64,000 bases of DNA, taken from NCBI RefSeq assembly GCF_036021035.1, contig NZ_CP107930.1, forward strand, positions 4,736,006 through 4,800,005, given 5' to 3'. Each line of letters starts with the position of its first letter. Position 1 is the first letter of the stretch. The notes beneath the pieces are model-generated. The model worked only from the letters and a program-made list of their open reading frames with translations. It had not been told where the DNA came from and did not search any database. The stretch is from Kineococcus sp. NBC_00420. Lineage in GTDB: Bacteria > Actinomycetota > Actinomycetes > Actinomycetales > Kineococcaceae. Positions 7,957 through 17,310 of this stretch are shown one piece after another. The position numbers were made by a program, and so were the translations under genes.

Positions 7957-10900
7957 GCACCACACCGGGCGGCACGCGCGGACGCCGCTCCTCCGCCACC
8001 GCGCAACTGGTCCGGGCCGGGTTCGCCGACCCGGACCGGGCCGCACGGCTGCTGCGCGACCCGGCGCTGCGGGGCGTCGTCCGCGACGTGGACGACGTGG
8101 CCGCCGACGGCGAGTTCACCGACTCCACCGGCGAGCTCGTCCGTTCGCTGGCCCGCACGGCCGACCCGGACCAGGCCCTGCTCGGCCTGGTCCGGTGGGC
8201 CGAGTCCCTCACCGCCGGGTTCGACCGCAGCTCCGCCTCCCACGAGGTCGAGGGGATCGCCGCCGCGCTGAACCTCCTGCGGGGCGACCACGTGCCCGAG
8301 GTCGTCGGGACCCGCGCCCGCCTCCTCGCCGTCCTCGGCGGCTCGATGGCGCTGGGCGACCACCTGGTGCGCCACCCCCGGCACTGGACGGTCCTCGCCG
8401 CCGCGACCCCGCCCGACGCCGGGGAACTGCGCGCCGAACTGCTCGCCGCCGTCGGTGCGAACGCCGACGACCCGGACCCGGTCGCCACGGCGGGCCGTTC
8501 CGGACGGACCCCCACGGACGCGCTGCGGGTCGCCTACCGCCGCCGTCTCCTCGGCCTCGCCGGACGCGACCTCGCCTCCGCCGACCCGCTCACCGTCCTG
8601 CCCGTCACCTCCGCCGAACTCGCCGACCTCGCGGCGGCGGCCCTCGAGGCGGCGCTCGCGATCGCCCGTGCGGAACTGCCCGACCACGACCCGGGCGAGG
8701 AACCCGGGTCCTGGCGCGCCTGCCGCCTGGCCGTCCTGGGGATGGGCAAGACCGGCGGGCGGGAACTGAACTACCTCTCCGACGTCGACGTCGTCTACGT
8801 GGCCGAGCCCGCTCCGGGGGCCGCCGAGGACGACGCGCTCGCCGTCGGCGCGAAACTCGCCGTCGCGCTGCAACGCATCTGCTCCGAACCCACCGGCGAG
8901 GGATCGCTGTGGGAGGTCGACGCGGCGTTGCGCCCGGAGGGGAAGTCCGGGTCGCTGGTCCGCACCCTGGACAGCCACGTCGAGTACTACCGCCGGTGGG
9001 CCAAGACGTGGGAGTTCCAGGCCCTGCTCAAGGCCCGGCCCGTCGCCGGGGACCTCGACCTGGGCTGGGCCTACATCTCCGCGATCGCGCCGATGGTCTG
9101 GAGCGCCAGCGAACGCGAGGGTTTCGTCGCCGACGTGCAGTCGATGCGGCGCCGCGTCGAGGCGCTCATCCCCTCCAAGGAGGCCGACCGGCAGCTGAAG
9201 CTCGGTGCCGGTGGTCTGCGCGACGTCGAGTTCAGCATCCAGCTGCTGCAGATGGTCCACGGTCGCAGCGACGAACGCCTGCGCCGCAGCGCGAACACCC
9301 TCGAGGCCCTCGACTCCCTCGCCGCCTACGGCTACGTCGGACGCCACGACGCCGGTGAGCTCGACCGCGACTACCGGCTGCTGCGGTCGCTGGAGCACCG
9401 CATCCAGGTGCACCGGTTGCGGCGCACCCACGTCATGCCCACGGGGGAGGCGGACCTCCGACGGCTGGGACGCTCCCTGGGCCTGCGCCCCGACCCGGTG
9501 AAGGCGCTCGACGAGGTGTGGCGCGGAACCCGGCGCGACGTCCGCCGCCTGCACGAGAAGCTGTTCTACCGGCCGTTGCTGACGGCCGTCGCGAAACTGC
9601 CCGCCGCCGACGCCCGCATCGACGCGCAGCTCAGCCCGCAGGCCGCCCGCGAACGCCTCGCCGCCCTCGGCTACCGCGACCCGGCCGTGGCGCTGCGCCA
9701 CCTCGAGGCGCTGACCTCCGGGGTGAGCCGGCGCGCGAGCATCCAGCGCACCCTGCTGCCCGTCATGCTCGGCTGGTTCGCCGACGGCGCGGACCCCGAC
9801 GCCGGGTTGCTCGCCTTCCGGCAGGTGTCCGAGGCGCTCGCCGGGACCCAGTGGTACCTGACCATGCTGCGCGACGCGGGCGCCGCCGCGGAACGTCTGG
9901 CGTACGTGCTCTCCGCGGCCCGCTTGCCGGTGGAACTGCTGCTGCGTTCCCCGGAGGCGGTCGCGGTGTTCGCGGGGGAGGACCGGCTCGCGGCCGAGGA
10001 CGTCTCCGAGGTCATCGCCGACGCGGAGGCCGCCGCCCGTCGCCGCGAGGACGTCGGCGCCGCCGTCCTCGCCGCCCGCGGGGTCCGCCGCCGGGAGCAG
10101 TTCCGCACCGTCGTGGCCGACCTCGTCGGGGTCCGCGACCTCGCGGGCGTCGGGCAGGCGCTGAGCGACGCCGACCAGGCCGTCCTCGAGGTGGCGCTCG
10201 GGTTGAGCGTGCGGGCGGTGGAACGCCGGCGCGGTGAGCCGCTGCCGACGAAGGTCGTCGTCGTCGGGATGGGCCGTCTCGGCGCGGGGGAGACCGGCTA
10301 CGGCAGCGACGCGGACGTGCTGTTCGTGCACGACCCCCTGCCCGGTGCGGACGAGACGAAGGCCCAGCAGGCCGCCACCGAGGTCGTGGGGGAACTGCGC
10401 CGGGCGCTCGGGGCGCCTGGCCCGGAACCCGCCCTCGAGGTCGACGCCGACCTGCGCCCGGAAGGCCGCAACGGCCCCCTCGTGCGGTCGTTGTCGAGCT
10501 ACCGCGCCTACTACGAACGCTGGTCCCTGTCCTGGGAGGCGCAAGCGTTGCTGCGTGCGCGTCCCGTCGCCGGCGACGCCGACCTCGGCGAGGCGTTCCT
10601 CGAGCTCATCGACCCGCTGCGCTGGCCCGCAGGGGGTCTGGCCGAGGCCGACGTGCGTGAGGTCCGGCGGATCAAGGCCCGCGTCGAGGCGGAACGCCTG
10701 CCCCGCGGGGCGGACCCGTCGCGGCACCTGAAACTGGGCCGCGGGGGGATCTCCGACGTCGAGTGGACCGCGCAACTGCTGCAGCTGCAGCACGCCGGGG
10801 AGCACGAGGGGCTGCGGACGACGTCGACGCCCCGGGCGTTGCGGGCCGCCGTCCAGGCCGGTCTCCTCGCCGCCGGGGACGCCGACGTGCTGCTCACCGC

Positions 10901-11117
10901 CTGGGACCTCGCGTCCCGCGCGCGCAACGCCGTCGCCCTGTGGCGGGGGAAGTCCGGGGACTCCCTGCCCACCCAGGCCCGCGACCTCGACGGCGTCGCC
11001 CGCATGTTCGGGTTCGAGCCCGGCAGTTCACGGGAGTTCGAAGAGCTGTACCTGCGGACGACCCGTCGCTGCCGCGCCGTCGTCGAACGCGTCTTCTACG
11101 GCCGCGAGGAGTCCTGA
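7953..11117 (+). CDS. glnE: Bifunctional glutamine synthetase adenylyltransferase/deadenylase
   Basis: A 1054-residue GlnE with the duplicated architecture of the family: an N-terminal nucleotidyltransferase domain (ELNYLSDVDVVYV near residue 274, usually the deadenylylase), a helical linker, and a second domain (GYGSDADVLFVHDP near residue 783, the adenylylase). Each is followed by the RPEG and KLGAGGLRDVEF / KLGRGGISDVEW blocks. It attaches and removes AMP on the regulatory tyrosine of glutamine synthetase; GlnA1 at 17.3-18.7 kb has that tyrosine and is the likely target. GTG overlaps the glnA2 stop (GTGA), implying translational coupling. It ends one base from a convergent gene. Confidence 0.96.
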   Translation: MSTTPGGTRGRRSSATAQLVRAGFADPDRAARLLRDPALRGVVRDVDDVAADGEFTDSTGELVRSLARTADPDQALLGLVRWAESLTAGFDRSSASHEVEGIAAALNLLRGDHVPEVVGTRARLLAVLGGSMALGDHLVRHPRHWTVLAAATPPDAGELRAELLAAVGANADDPDPVATAGRSGRTPTDALRVAYRRRLLGLAGRDLASADPLTVLPVTSAELADLAAAALEAALAIARAELPDHDPGEEPGSWRACRLAVLGMGKTGGRELNYLSDVDVVYVAEPAPGAAEDDALAVGAKLAVALQRICSEPTGEGSLWEVDAALRPEGKSGSLVRTLDSHVEYYRRWAKTWEFQALLKARPVAGDLDLGWAYISAIAPMVWSASEREGFVADVQSMRRRVEALIPSKEADRQLKLGAGGLRDVEFSIQLLQMVHGRSDERLRRSANTLEALDSLAAYGYVGRHDAGELDRDYRLLRSLEHRIQVHRLRRTHVMPTGEADLRRLGRSLGLRPDPVKALDEVWRGTRRDVRRLHEKLFYRPLLTAVAKLPAADARIDAQLSPQAARERLAALGYRDPAVALRHLEALTSGVSRRASIQRTLLPVMLGWFADGADPDAGLLAFRQVSEALAGTQWYLTMLRDAGAAAERLAYVLSAARLPVELLLRSPEAVAVFAGEDRLAAEDVSEVIADAEAAARRREDVGAAVLAARGVRRREQFRTVVADLVGVRDLAGVGQALSDADQAVLEVALGLSVRAVERRRGEPLPTKVVVVGMGRLGAGETGYGSDADVLFVHDPLPGADETKAQQAATEVVGELRRALGAPGPEPALEVDADLRPEGRNGPLVRSLSSYRAYYERWSLSWEAQALLRARPVAGDADLGEAFLELIDPLRWPAGGLAEADVREVRRIKARVEAERLPRGADPSRHLKLGRGGISDVEWTAQLLQLQHAGEHEGLRTTSTPRALRAAVQAGLLAAGDADVLLTAWDLASRARNAVALWRGKSGDSLPTQARDLDGVARMFGFEPGSSREFEELYLRTTRRCRAVVERVFYGREES

Positions 11118-11118
11118 C

Positions 11119-12141
11119 TCAGGGACGCAGGAGGGGCACGACGTCGGCACTGAACTGGGTCAGGAACCGCGACTGGTCCTGGCCGGGGGCGTGGAAGACG
11201 AGGTGGGTGAACCCGGCGTCGACGTAGCCCTGCACGGCGGCGGCGACCTCGGCGGGATCGGAGGAGACGATCCAGCGCTTGGCGACCTGCTCGATGGGCA
11301 GTTCGTCGGCGAGGCGGGCCATCTCGATCGGGTCGTGGACGGAGGCCTTCTGCTCCTGCGTCAAGGACAACGGAGCCCAGAACCGGGTGTTCTCCAGCGC
11401 CCGGGCGGGGTCCTCGTCGAAGGACAGCTTGATCTCGATGGTCCGGTCGATCTGCTCCTCGGTGCGACCCGAGGCCTCCAGACCCTCCTTCAGCGCGGGC
11501 AGGAGGGTCTCGGAGTAGAGGTCCATGCCCTTGCCGGAGGTGCAGATGTAGCCGTCACCCGCGCGGCCGGCGTACTTCGTGACGCCGGGGCCGCCGCCGG
11601 CGATGTAGATCGGGACGGGCTGCTCGGGACGGTCGTAGACCGTCGCGTCGCGCAAGGTGTAGTAGTCGCCCTCGAAGGTGACGCGTTCCTCGCTCCAGAG
11701 CTTCTTGATGAGACGGACGGCCTCGCGCATCCGGGCGAAGCGTTCCTTGATCTCGGGGAAGTCCGCGCCCACGGCGGTCTCGTTGAGGGCCTCACCCGTG
11801 CCGATGCCGAGGATCGCGCGGCCCGGGGCGAGGCAGCCCAGCGTCGCGAAGGCCTGGGCGATGACGGCCGGGTTGTAGCGCAGCGTCGGGGTCAGGACGC
11901 TGGTGCCGAGCTGGACGCGCGACGTCTTCGCCGCGACCCACGGCAGCCAGACGAGGGCGGCGGGGGCGTGGCCGTCGACGTGGCGCCACGGCTGGAAGTG
12001 GTCGGAGATCCACACCGAGTCCAGCCCCTGCTCCTCGGCCTGGACGGCGAAGTCGGCGAGCTCGCCGGGCGCGAACTGCTCCGCGGACGCCTTGTACCCC
12101 AGCTTCAAGGGTTGACCGTGCGTGTCCACCGTCTGGCTCAC
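11119..12141 (-). CDS. fgd: F420-dependent glucose-6-phosphate dehydrogenase-like LLM oxidoreductase
   Basis: A 340-residue luciferase-like (LLM) protein closely resembling Fgd, which oxidises glucose-6-phosphate to phosphogluconolactone and reduces cofactor F420. Recognisable are [29 protein letters not shown] with the catalytic-type His and Trp, [20 protein letters not shown] and [12 protein letters not shown]. It would supply reduced F420 to other F420 enzymes, such as the LLM proteins elsewhere in the window (inference). The GTG start ([17 protein letters not shown]) follows GAGGTGGGA. The gene is convergent with glnE with one base between stops. A different sugar phosphate or alcohol substrate cannot be excluded. 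Confidence 0.88.
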   Translation of the reverse strand: MSQTVDTHGQPLKLGYKASAEQFAPGELADFAVQAEEQGLDSVWISDHFQPWRHVDGHAPAALVWLPWVAAKTSRVQLGTSVLTPTLRYNPAVIAQAFATLGCLAPGRAILGIGTGEALNETAVGADFPEIKERFARMREAVRLIKKLWSEERVTFEGDYYTLRDATVYDRPEQPVPIYIAGGGPGVTKYAGRAGDGYICTSGKGMDLYSETLLPALKEGLEASGRTEEQIDRTIEIKLSFDEDPARALENTRFWAPLSLTQEQKASVHDPIEMARLADELPIEQVAKRWIVSSDPAEVAAAVQGYVDAGFTHLVFHAPGQDQSRFLTQFSADVVPLLRP

Positions 12142-12619
12142 CGTGTTCCCACCTCTCGTCGTCCCGGACGACACCTCCGCGCGTCCGTGCGGACCCAACC
12201 TAATCCGCCCCCGGGGCGACGCCCGTCCGGGTGGTGATCCGCGTGAACGCCCGCCGCGGGCGCTCCGGCGGCGACAGGTCCCACCGCCCGTCTCCGGGCC
12301 CCCGCAGCCGACACCCCGGGACGTTCCGTGATCCGTACCGAGCCCTGTGATCCCGGTCCTCCCACCCGACCGGTTTCCCTGAGGACGAACGCCCCCGACG
12401 GGCCTCCACCGCCGACCACGACGCGAGCCTCGCCTCGGAACTCGCCGGGGAACTCGCCCGGGTCGACGCCGAGTTCGTCGAGGCCGTGCGCAGCTCCACG
12501 GCACGGTCGGAGGGCACACCGCCCCCCGCGCAGTGAGCGGGGACGGGGCCCAGGTCTTCCGTCGCGACGGCAAGTGCGGTAGAAGATCATCGAGCGCAAC
12601 CGTTTCCGAGTGGAGGACC
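12142..12619. other. 478-bp intergenic region with possible coding remnant
   Basis: No complete gene is supported. On the plus strand at 12412-12535 one frame reads [20 protein letters not shown] and onward to a TGA, with a protein-like composition and codon pattern. Upstream in that frame there is only a stop and no usable start codon. It may be the tail of a decayed gene. The fgd ribosome binding site and the acetamidase leader occupy the two ends. Confidence 0.4.
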
Positions 12620-13642
12620 GTGCACCCCGACGTCGAGATCGTGGAGTTCACCCCGACCCCCGAGCAGTACGCCTGGACGTTCGGCGGGGTCGCGCCGGTG
12701 ATGACCGTGCGTCCCGGGACGGCCCTGCGGTTGTGGAGCGACGACGCCTTCTGCGGGAGGCTGCGTTCCGTCGCGGACCTGCCCGGCGCCTCGCTGCAGA
12801 TGCCGTTCGTCAACCCGCAGACCGGGCCGTTCTTCGTCGAGGGCGCCGAACCGGGAGACACCCTGGTCCTGCACCTGGCCGAACTGACGCCGGCCCGGAC
12901 CTGGGGCGCCTCGGCGCTCATCCCGTTCTTCGGGGGTCTCACCGGCACCGACCGCACGGCCACCCTGCAGCCCGCGCTGCCCGAGCGGACCTGGATCTAC
13001 CAGCTCGACTCCGCGGCCGGCACCGTCGCGTTCGAGGCCTCCGCGGGGGACTTCCGCGTCGCGCTGCCGCTCGAACCCATGCTCGGCACCATCGGGGTGG
13101 CCCCGGCGGCCGGGGAGGTCCGTTCGTCGCTGGTCCCGGACTCCTTCGGCGGCAACATGGACACCCCCGAGGCCAAGGCCGGCACGACGGTCTACCTGCG
13201 GGTCAACGTCCCCGGGGCGCTGTTCTCCCTGGGCGACGGGCACTACCGCCAGGGCGAGGGCGAGTCCTGCGGAACGGCCGTGGAGGGCGCGATGAACTCG
13301 CTCGTCCTGGTCGACCTCGTCAAGGGTTCCGCCGGTTTTCCCGCCCCGGCCTGGCCGCGGATGGAGTCCGACACCCACTGGACGGTCGTGGGTTCCTCCC
13401 GCCCGCTCGAGGACGCCTGGCGCATCGGCCAGGTCGAGGCGGTCGGCTGGCTCGAGGAGCTCTACGGACTGGAGACCCTCGACGCCTACCAGTTGCTCTC
13501 CCAGATCAGCGAGGTCCCGCTGGCCAACGCCGTCGACGTGAACTACAGCGTGCCGACGAAGCTCCCGAAACGCCTGCTGCCCACGCCGAAGCCCGCCTAC
13601 GACGGCGCCCACGACCGGTTGCGCGCCCTCGCGCGCGGCTGA
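12620..13642 (+). CDS. Acetamidase/formamidase family protein
   Basis: A 340-residue member of the FmdA/AmdA family, which hydrolyses short-chain amides such as formamide and acetamide to acid plus ammonia, in the cytoplasm. Typical blocks: [20 protein letters not shown] near residue 70, [10 protein letters not shown], a PDSFGGNMD metal-site motif near residue 175, [12 protein letters not shown] and the GTAVEG turn. The GTG start follows GGAGG by 3 bases. An SDR gene starts 11 bases after the stop, so the two form an operon. Proximity to the glutamine synthetase genes suggests use of amides as a nitrogen source, which is inference. Confidence 0.88.
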   Translation: MHPDVEIVEFTPTPEQYAWTFGGVAPVMTVRPGTALRLWSDDAFCGRLRSVADLPGASLQMPFVNPQTGPFFVEGAEPGDTLVLHLAELTPARTWGASALIPFFGGLTGTDRTATLQPALPERTWIYQLDSAAGTVAFEASAGDFRVALPLEPMLGTIGVAPAAGEVRSSLVPDSFGGNMDTPEAKAGTTVYLRVNVPGALFSLGDGHYRQGEGESCGTAVEGAMNSLVLVDLVKGSAGFPAPAWPRMESDTHWTVVGSSRPLEDAWRIGQVEAVGWLEELYGLETLDAYQLLSQISEVPLANAVDVNYSVPTKLPKRLLPTPKPAYDGAHDRLRALARG

Positions 13643-13653
13643 GAGGAGAACTG

Positions 13654-14412
13654 GTGGACCTGCAGCTGGACGGTGCCCGCGTCCTGGTGACCGGCGGGAC
13701 GAAGGGGATCGGCGCGGCCATCGTCGCGGAGTTCCTGGCCGAGGGGGCCGACGTCGCGATGTGCGCGCGGACGGCCGACGACGTCGAGGCGGCCGTCGCG
13801 GCCGCGGGCGGACCGGGGACCCTGCGCGGTGCCGTCGTGGACGTCGCCCACCGGGACGAGGTGTTCGCCTGGGTGGACGACGTCGTCGCCGAACTCGGCG
13901 GGATCGACGCCGTCGTCGCGAACGTCAGCGCCATCGCCGCGGCCAACGACCAGGAGTCCTGGCGGTTGTCGCTCGACGTCGACCTCATGGGCACCGTCGC
14001 CCTGGTGGACGCCTCCCTGCCGCACCTGCGCCGCGGGGGCGGAGGGTCCATCGTGACGATCGGCAGCGTCTCCGGCCGCGAGGTCGACGCCTTCGCCGGC
14101 CCCTACGGGACGGTCAAGGCCGCCCTCGTCGCCTACACCCAGGGTCTCGCCCACCAGTTCGCCGCGGAGGGGGTGCGGGCGAACACCGTCTCACCGGGCA
14201 ACACCTACTTCGAGGGTGGGGTGTGGCAGCTGACCGAACGCAACGACCCGCAGTTCTTCGCCGAGGCCCTGGCCCTGAACCCCACCGGCCGGATGGCGAC
14301 CCCCGAGGAGATCGCCCGGCCGGTGGTGTTCCTGTCCAGCCCCGCGGCCAGCTTCGTCACCGGGACCAACCTCGTGGTGGACGGTGCCCTCACCCGCGGC
14401 GTGCAGTTGTAG
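13654..14412 (+). CDS. SDR family NAD(P)-dependent oxidoreductase
   Basis: A 252-residue classical short-chain dehydrogenase/reductase. The Rossmann motif VTGGTKGIGAAIVAEFL is at residues 12-28, the catalytic Ser lies in TIGSVSGRE, and the YxxxK pair in PYGTVKAAL. The C-terminal FVTGTNLVVDGALTRG is standard. The usual NAG motif is changed to ANVSA. GTG follows GAGAGGAGAA. Co-transcribed with the acetamidase just upstream, so its substrate may be an alcohol or ketone from the same catabolic route (inference). Substrate not recognisable. Confidence 0.88.
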   Translation: MDLQLDGARVLVTGGTKGIGAAIVAEFLAEGADVAMCARTADDVEAAVAAAGGPGTLRGAVVDVAHRDEVFAWVDDVVAELGGIDAVVANVSAIAAANDQESWRLSLDVDLMGTVALVDASLPHLRRGGGGSIVTIGSVSGREVDAFAGPYGTVKAALVAYTQGLAHQFAAEGVRANTVSPGNTYFEGGVWQLTERNDPQFFAEALALNPTGRMATPEEIARPVVFLSSPAASFVTGTNLVVDGALTRGVQL

Positions 14413-14415
14413 CGC

Positions 14416-15270
14416 TCAGAAGCAAGGGGCCTTCGGGAAGTCCGGGGCGGGGCCACCCAGCACGAACACCGTGCAGCCGACGGTGGGGAGCTGGTCGGGG
14501 AACCCCTCACTGGCGATGTGCTGGTCGTTGTGGCTGAAGAACGACCGGACGACCGAGGAACCACCGCAGACGAAGTAGTCGACCCCGGTGCCGTTGTCGG
14601 CGACCACGGAGTCGGCGACGAAGACCGCGCTCTCCGAGCAACCCGCCGCGGTGCCGTTGAGGCGCAACAACGACTTCTCCACCCGGACGGGGCCACCTTC
14701 GAGGGCCTGCAGGCCGAGGCCGTTGCCGGTGACCTCGCTGGCGGCCACCCGGAGTTCTCCGCCGTACTCGGCCCGGGCGCCGGTGTCGTTGCCCACGAGC
14801 GCGGAACCGGTCAGCGTCGTGGCGGCACCGGCGACCTCGAGACCGAGGTCGCCGTTCCGGTTGATCTGCAGGCGGTCCAGCACCACCGTCGCCGGGGGAC
14901 CCTGGTCGTCGGTGGGGGGCAGGTCCGGCAGGTCGAAACCGCCGGCGTACTCGTACTCGTTCTCCGGCGTGCCGGTGTAGACGCCGACCGGGAACCCGAC
15001 GACCTCGCCGTCGGAGACGGTGACCCCGTCGGCGGTCACGGAGACGCCGATCCCGGCGCTGCCGACGATGGAGTGCCCACCGAGGTCGAGGGTGACTCCC
15101 GGGGTGTCGATGCGCAGTCCCGGGCCGTCCTCGCAGTACAGGGACTCGGTGAGCCGGGTGTTCGCGGTGAGGGCGTCCCCGCAGGCCACCGGGTCGTTCG
15201 CCGCGGCGGCGGTTCCGGCTCCGGCGAACAGCATGGCGGGGACGAGCAGGGTGGTGGCGAGCAATCGCAC
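14416..15270 (-). CDS. Secreted right-handed parallel beta-helix protein (paralog 1)
   Basis: A 284-residue exported protein. The signal peptide is LLATTLLVPAMLFAGAGTAAA, with cleavage expected after AAA. The mature part opens CGDALTANTRLTESLYCEDG, then LDLGGHSIVGSAGIGV and repeated short strands with Asn, Asp and Gly turns, as in right-handed parallel beta-helix (pectate-lyase-like/NosD-like) proteins. No catalytic residues can be assigned. A C-terminal pair of cysteines (GCTVFVLGG...CF) may form a disulfide. GTG start after GAGAGGA. It lies 59 bases downstream of a clear paralog, so the pair arose by tandem duplication. Likely cell-surface or extracellular glycan contact. Confidence 0.8.
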   Translation of the reverse strand: MRLLATTLLVPAMLFAGAGTAAAANDPVACGDALTANTRLTESLYCEDGPGLRIDTPGVTLDLGGHSIVGSAGIGVSVTADGVTVSDGEVVGFPVGVYTGTPENEYEYAGGFDLPDLPPTDDQGPPATVVLDRLQINRNGDLGLEVAGAATTLTGSALVGNDTGARAEYGGELRVAASEVTGNGLGLQALEGGPVRVEKSLLRLNGTAAGCSESAVFVADSVVADNGTGVDYFVCGGSSVVRSFFSHNDQHIASEGFPDQLPTVGCTVFVLGGPAPDFPKAPCF

Positions 15271-15329
15271 GGGGTGGTCCTCTCTCGGATCCTCACGAGT
15301 GGTCACAGTGGTGGGAAGAGATCGCGAAC

Positions 15330-16136
15330 TCAGGGGCAGGGCACGGCGGCGGGAGCCGAGCGCCCGTCGAGGAAGCGCGTGCAGGAGAAGGCGATCTGGC
15401 GGGTCGCCAGAGCGGGATCCACGACCTGCACGTCGTTGTGGACGAAGAGGCTGCCTGCGACCGACGAGCCGGCGCACCCGTTCACGCGCACCGCGGTCCC
15501 GCTGTCGAGGACGACCGAGCGTCGTACGTGGAGCGTCCCGGCGTCGCAGTCCAGCGCCCGCTGGTTGCTGCGGACCGTGGAGTCCGTGATGCGCACGTCG
15601 CCACCGTCGTAGGCGGAGACCGCGGTCGGGTTGCGGGCCAGGTCGGACCCCTCGACCGAGACGACGCCGTCACCTTCGGCGAGGACGCCCCGGGAGTTGG
15701 CGCGCACCTCCGAATCGCGCAGCACCGCCTCGCCGTCGCTGTCGATCCCGGTGATGTTGCGCAGCAACGTGACCCGCTCGACGGTCGCCGAGGCGCCGCC
15801 CCAGACGGAGATCCCCTCGCCGAAGGCGGTGACGGTCCCGCCCCGCACGACGACGTCACGTCCCTGGACGAGCACCCCGGACGAGCCGCCGCCGACGATG
15901 CGGTGCCCCGCCAGGTCGAGGACGACGCCGTCCCCCCTGACGACGAGTCCGTTCCCTGCGTCGGGACAGACCAGGTCCTCGGTCAGCGTCGTGTCGACGG
16001 TGAGTCCGGCACCGCAGGGCAGGCGAGCGGCTGCGTGGGCCGGAGCCGCCGAGAGGGACAGCGCCCCGAGGGCGAGGACGAAACCCGCGGTCCGCAGGCT
16101 CCGGGTCCGAGAACCTTGGCCGGTGCTTCGTCGCAC
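15330..16136 (-). CDS. Secreted right-handed parallel beta-helix protein (paralog 2)
   Basis: A 268-residue paralog of the following gene. The signal peptide has a twin-arginine-free basic start (RRSTGQGSRTRSLR) then a hydrophobic core AGFVLALGALSLSAAPAHAA. The mature N-terminus CGAGLTVDTTLTEDLVCPDA aligns with the paralog, as do VVLDLAGHRIVGGGSSGV and the C-terminal Cys-bearing tail. Beta-helix rungs are seen throughout (VERVTLLRNITGID, LRDSEVRANSRGV, ITDSTVRSNQRAL). The GTG start is fixed by GGAGGTGGG 5 bases before it. No enzyme motif is evident. Probable surface-associated or secreted carbohydrate-interacting protein. Confidence 0.8.
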   Translation of the reverse strand: MRRSTGQGSRTRSLRTAGFVLALGALSLSAAPAHAAARLPCGAGLTVDTTLTEDLVCPDAGNGLVVRGDGVVLDLAGHRIVGGGSSGVLVQGRDVVVRGGTVTAFGEGISVWGGASATVERVTLLRNITGIDSDGEAVLRDSEVRANSRGVLAEGDGVVSVEGSDLARNPTAVSAYDGGDVRITDSTVRSNQRALDCDAGTLHVRRSVVLDSGTAVRVNGCAGSSVAGSLFVHNDVQVVDPALATRQIAFSCTRFLDGRSAPAAVPCP

Positions 16137-16214
16137 GGTGTCCCACCTCCACGTCGCAGCGTTGTGAGTACTGACAGTACCCACAACACCACACGTCGTG
16201 GAGTTTCTCCGCGA

Positions 16215-17150
16215 TCAGGCGTTGACGAACTGCACGTCGCTGATGGCCGTGCGGTCGAAGCGCCCACCCGCGCCCGGTCGGGTCACGGAGTCGACGGTGA
16301 GGGCCACGGAACTCGCCTCCACCGCGGGGACGGGCACGCGTTGCAGGGCACGGTCGCCGTCGCGCAACTGTTGCTGCACCGTCACGGGTCCGGTCGGGGT
16401 GGTGAACGTCCAGGTCACCGCGAGGATGCGCCGACCCTGCGTGTAGCGGTCGGTACCGTCGTGGGGGTCGACCTTCGCGAAGCCGTTCACCAGCCCGACC
16501 TCGGTGATGCGCACGGGGGAGTCGAAGGCGAACTGCAGCGTCGAACCCGAGGCGTTGCCCTCGGTGCGCCACGCCGTGCTCGGGTCGCCGTCCAGGACGT
16601 TCGCGGCCCGGTAGGTGGTCGTGCGTCCGGCGGAGTCCGCGGAGTCCGGTGACGTGCTGGGCGCGGTGACCTTCGACGGCGCGAGCACCCCGGTGGGGTA
16701 CTGGACGGTGGGGGTGGCCTCGGCCGTCGCGGGGGGAGCGCTCACCGGCACCGGGTCGGCGGAGGGGGTGGCCGCGGGGGTGGAGGGGGCCGCGGAACGC
16801 GTCGTAGCCGCCTGCACCGTCCTCGTGGTGTCCTCGTCGGGTTTCAGCAGCCACCACGCGGCGATCCCCACGGCCGCGACGAGGGCGACGGAGAACACCG
16901 CGATGATCTGCCGGGACTGGCGTCGGGAAGGACCCCGACCGTGGGACCGGGCCGCCCGGCGCGTCGGGTCCGGTCGGTGGACGACCTCGAGCCGGTCCGG
17001 CGCGACCACCCCGACGGCCCCGTCGCGCGGGGATCCGCACGTCCAGCAGAAGGTGTCGGCCTCACGCATGCCTGCGCGGCAGGCCGGGCAGATCGTCGTC
17101 GTCGGCACGTCGGAGGATCCCCGTCCTTGGGTGTTCTGGGCAACTGCCAC
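16215..17150 (-). CDS. Zinc-ribbon membrane protein with extracellular discoidin-like domain
   Basis: About 311 residues. A cytoplasmic N-terminal zinc ribbon (CPACRAG...FCWTCG) is followed by a basic segment, a single membrane helix (IIAVFSVALVAAVGIAAWWLL), a Pro/Ala/Thr-rich linker of about 60 residues, and a C-terminal domain of about 140 residues (ANVLDGDPSTAWRT, LQFAFDSPVRITEVGLVNGF). The last resembles discoidin or NADase-type glycan-binding domains of actinobacteria. The GTG at 17150 has AGGA 7 bases upstream; an upstream GTG at 17177 directly abuts a TACCTT box and would fall outside the transcript. It precedes the two beta-helix genes on the same strand, hinting at a cell-surface glycan function. 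Confidence 0.75.
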   Translation of the reverse strand: MAVAQNTQGRGSSDVPTTTICPACRAGMREADTFCWTCGSPRDGAVGVVAPDRLEVVHRPDPTRRAARSHGRGPSRRQSRQIIAVFSVALVAAVGIAAWWLLKPDEDTTRTVQAATTRSAAPSTPAATPSADPVPVSAPPATAEATPTVQYPTGVLAPSKVTAPSTSPDSADSAGRTTTYRAANVLDGDPSTAWRTEGNASGSTLQFAFDSPVRITEVGLVNGFAKVDPHDGTDRYTQGRRILAVTWTFTTPTGPVTVQQQLRDGDRALQRVPVPAVEASSVALTVDSVTRPGAGGRFDRTAISDVQFVNA

Positions 17151-17177
17151 GGCGACGTCCTGTCCCCGGGAGATCAC

Positions 17178-17221
17178 AAGGTACCCCCGGCCGGGGTCCA
17201 GGGTCAGCCCCCCGGCCGGGG
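17178..17221 (-). promoter_or_regulatory. -10 box with CCCCGGCCGGGG palindromes
   Basis: TACCTT (17178-17183, minus) is the probable -10 box of the zinc-ribbon gene. The palindrome CCCCGGCCGGGG lies one base upstream (17185-17196) and again at 17210-17221. The same 12-mer sits just upstream of the DUF4191 -10 box, so a shared operator is possible. Confidence 0.4.
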
Positions 17222-17236
17222 TGGAGCGGAACGGAC

Positions 17237-17279
17237 GGAGCCCCCGTCCCGACGCGGTCGGCGTCGGGACGGGGGCTCC
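17237..17279 (-). terminator. Strong hairpin terminator of glnA1
   Basis: Perfect 19-bp arms (GGAGCCCCCGTCCCGACGC and its complement) around a 5-base loop, 31 bases after the glnA1 stop. There is no long U tract, as is usual in high-GC actinobacteria. Confidence 0.85.
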
Positions 17280-17310
17280 GGGAACTCACTGCGAGATCGT
17301 GGTCCGAGGA

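Noticed and set aside
12328-12582. 84-residue plus-strand frame in the gap before the acetamidase gene
   Set aside because: Pro/Ser/Arg-rich with no recognisable domain; the better coding signal there is in another frame that lacks a start.
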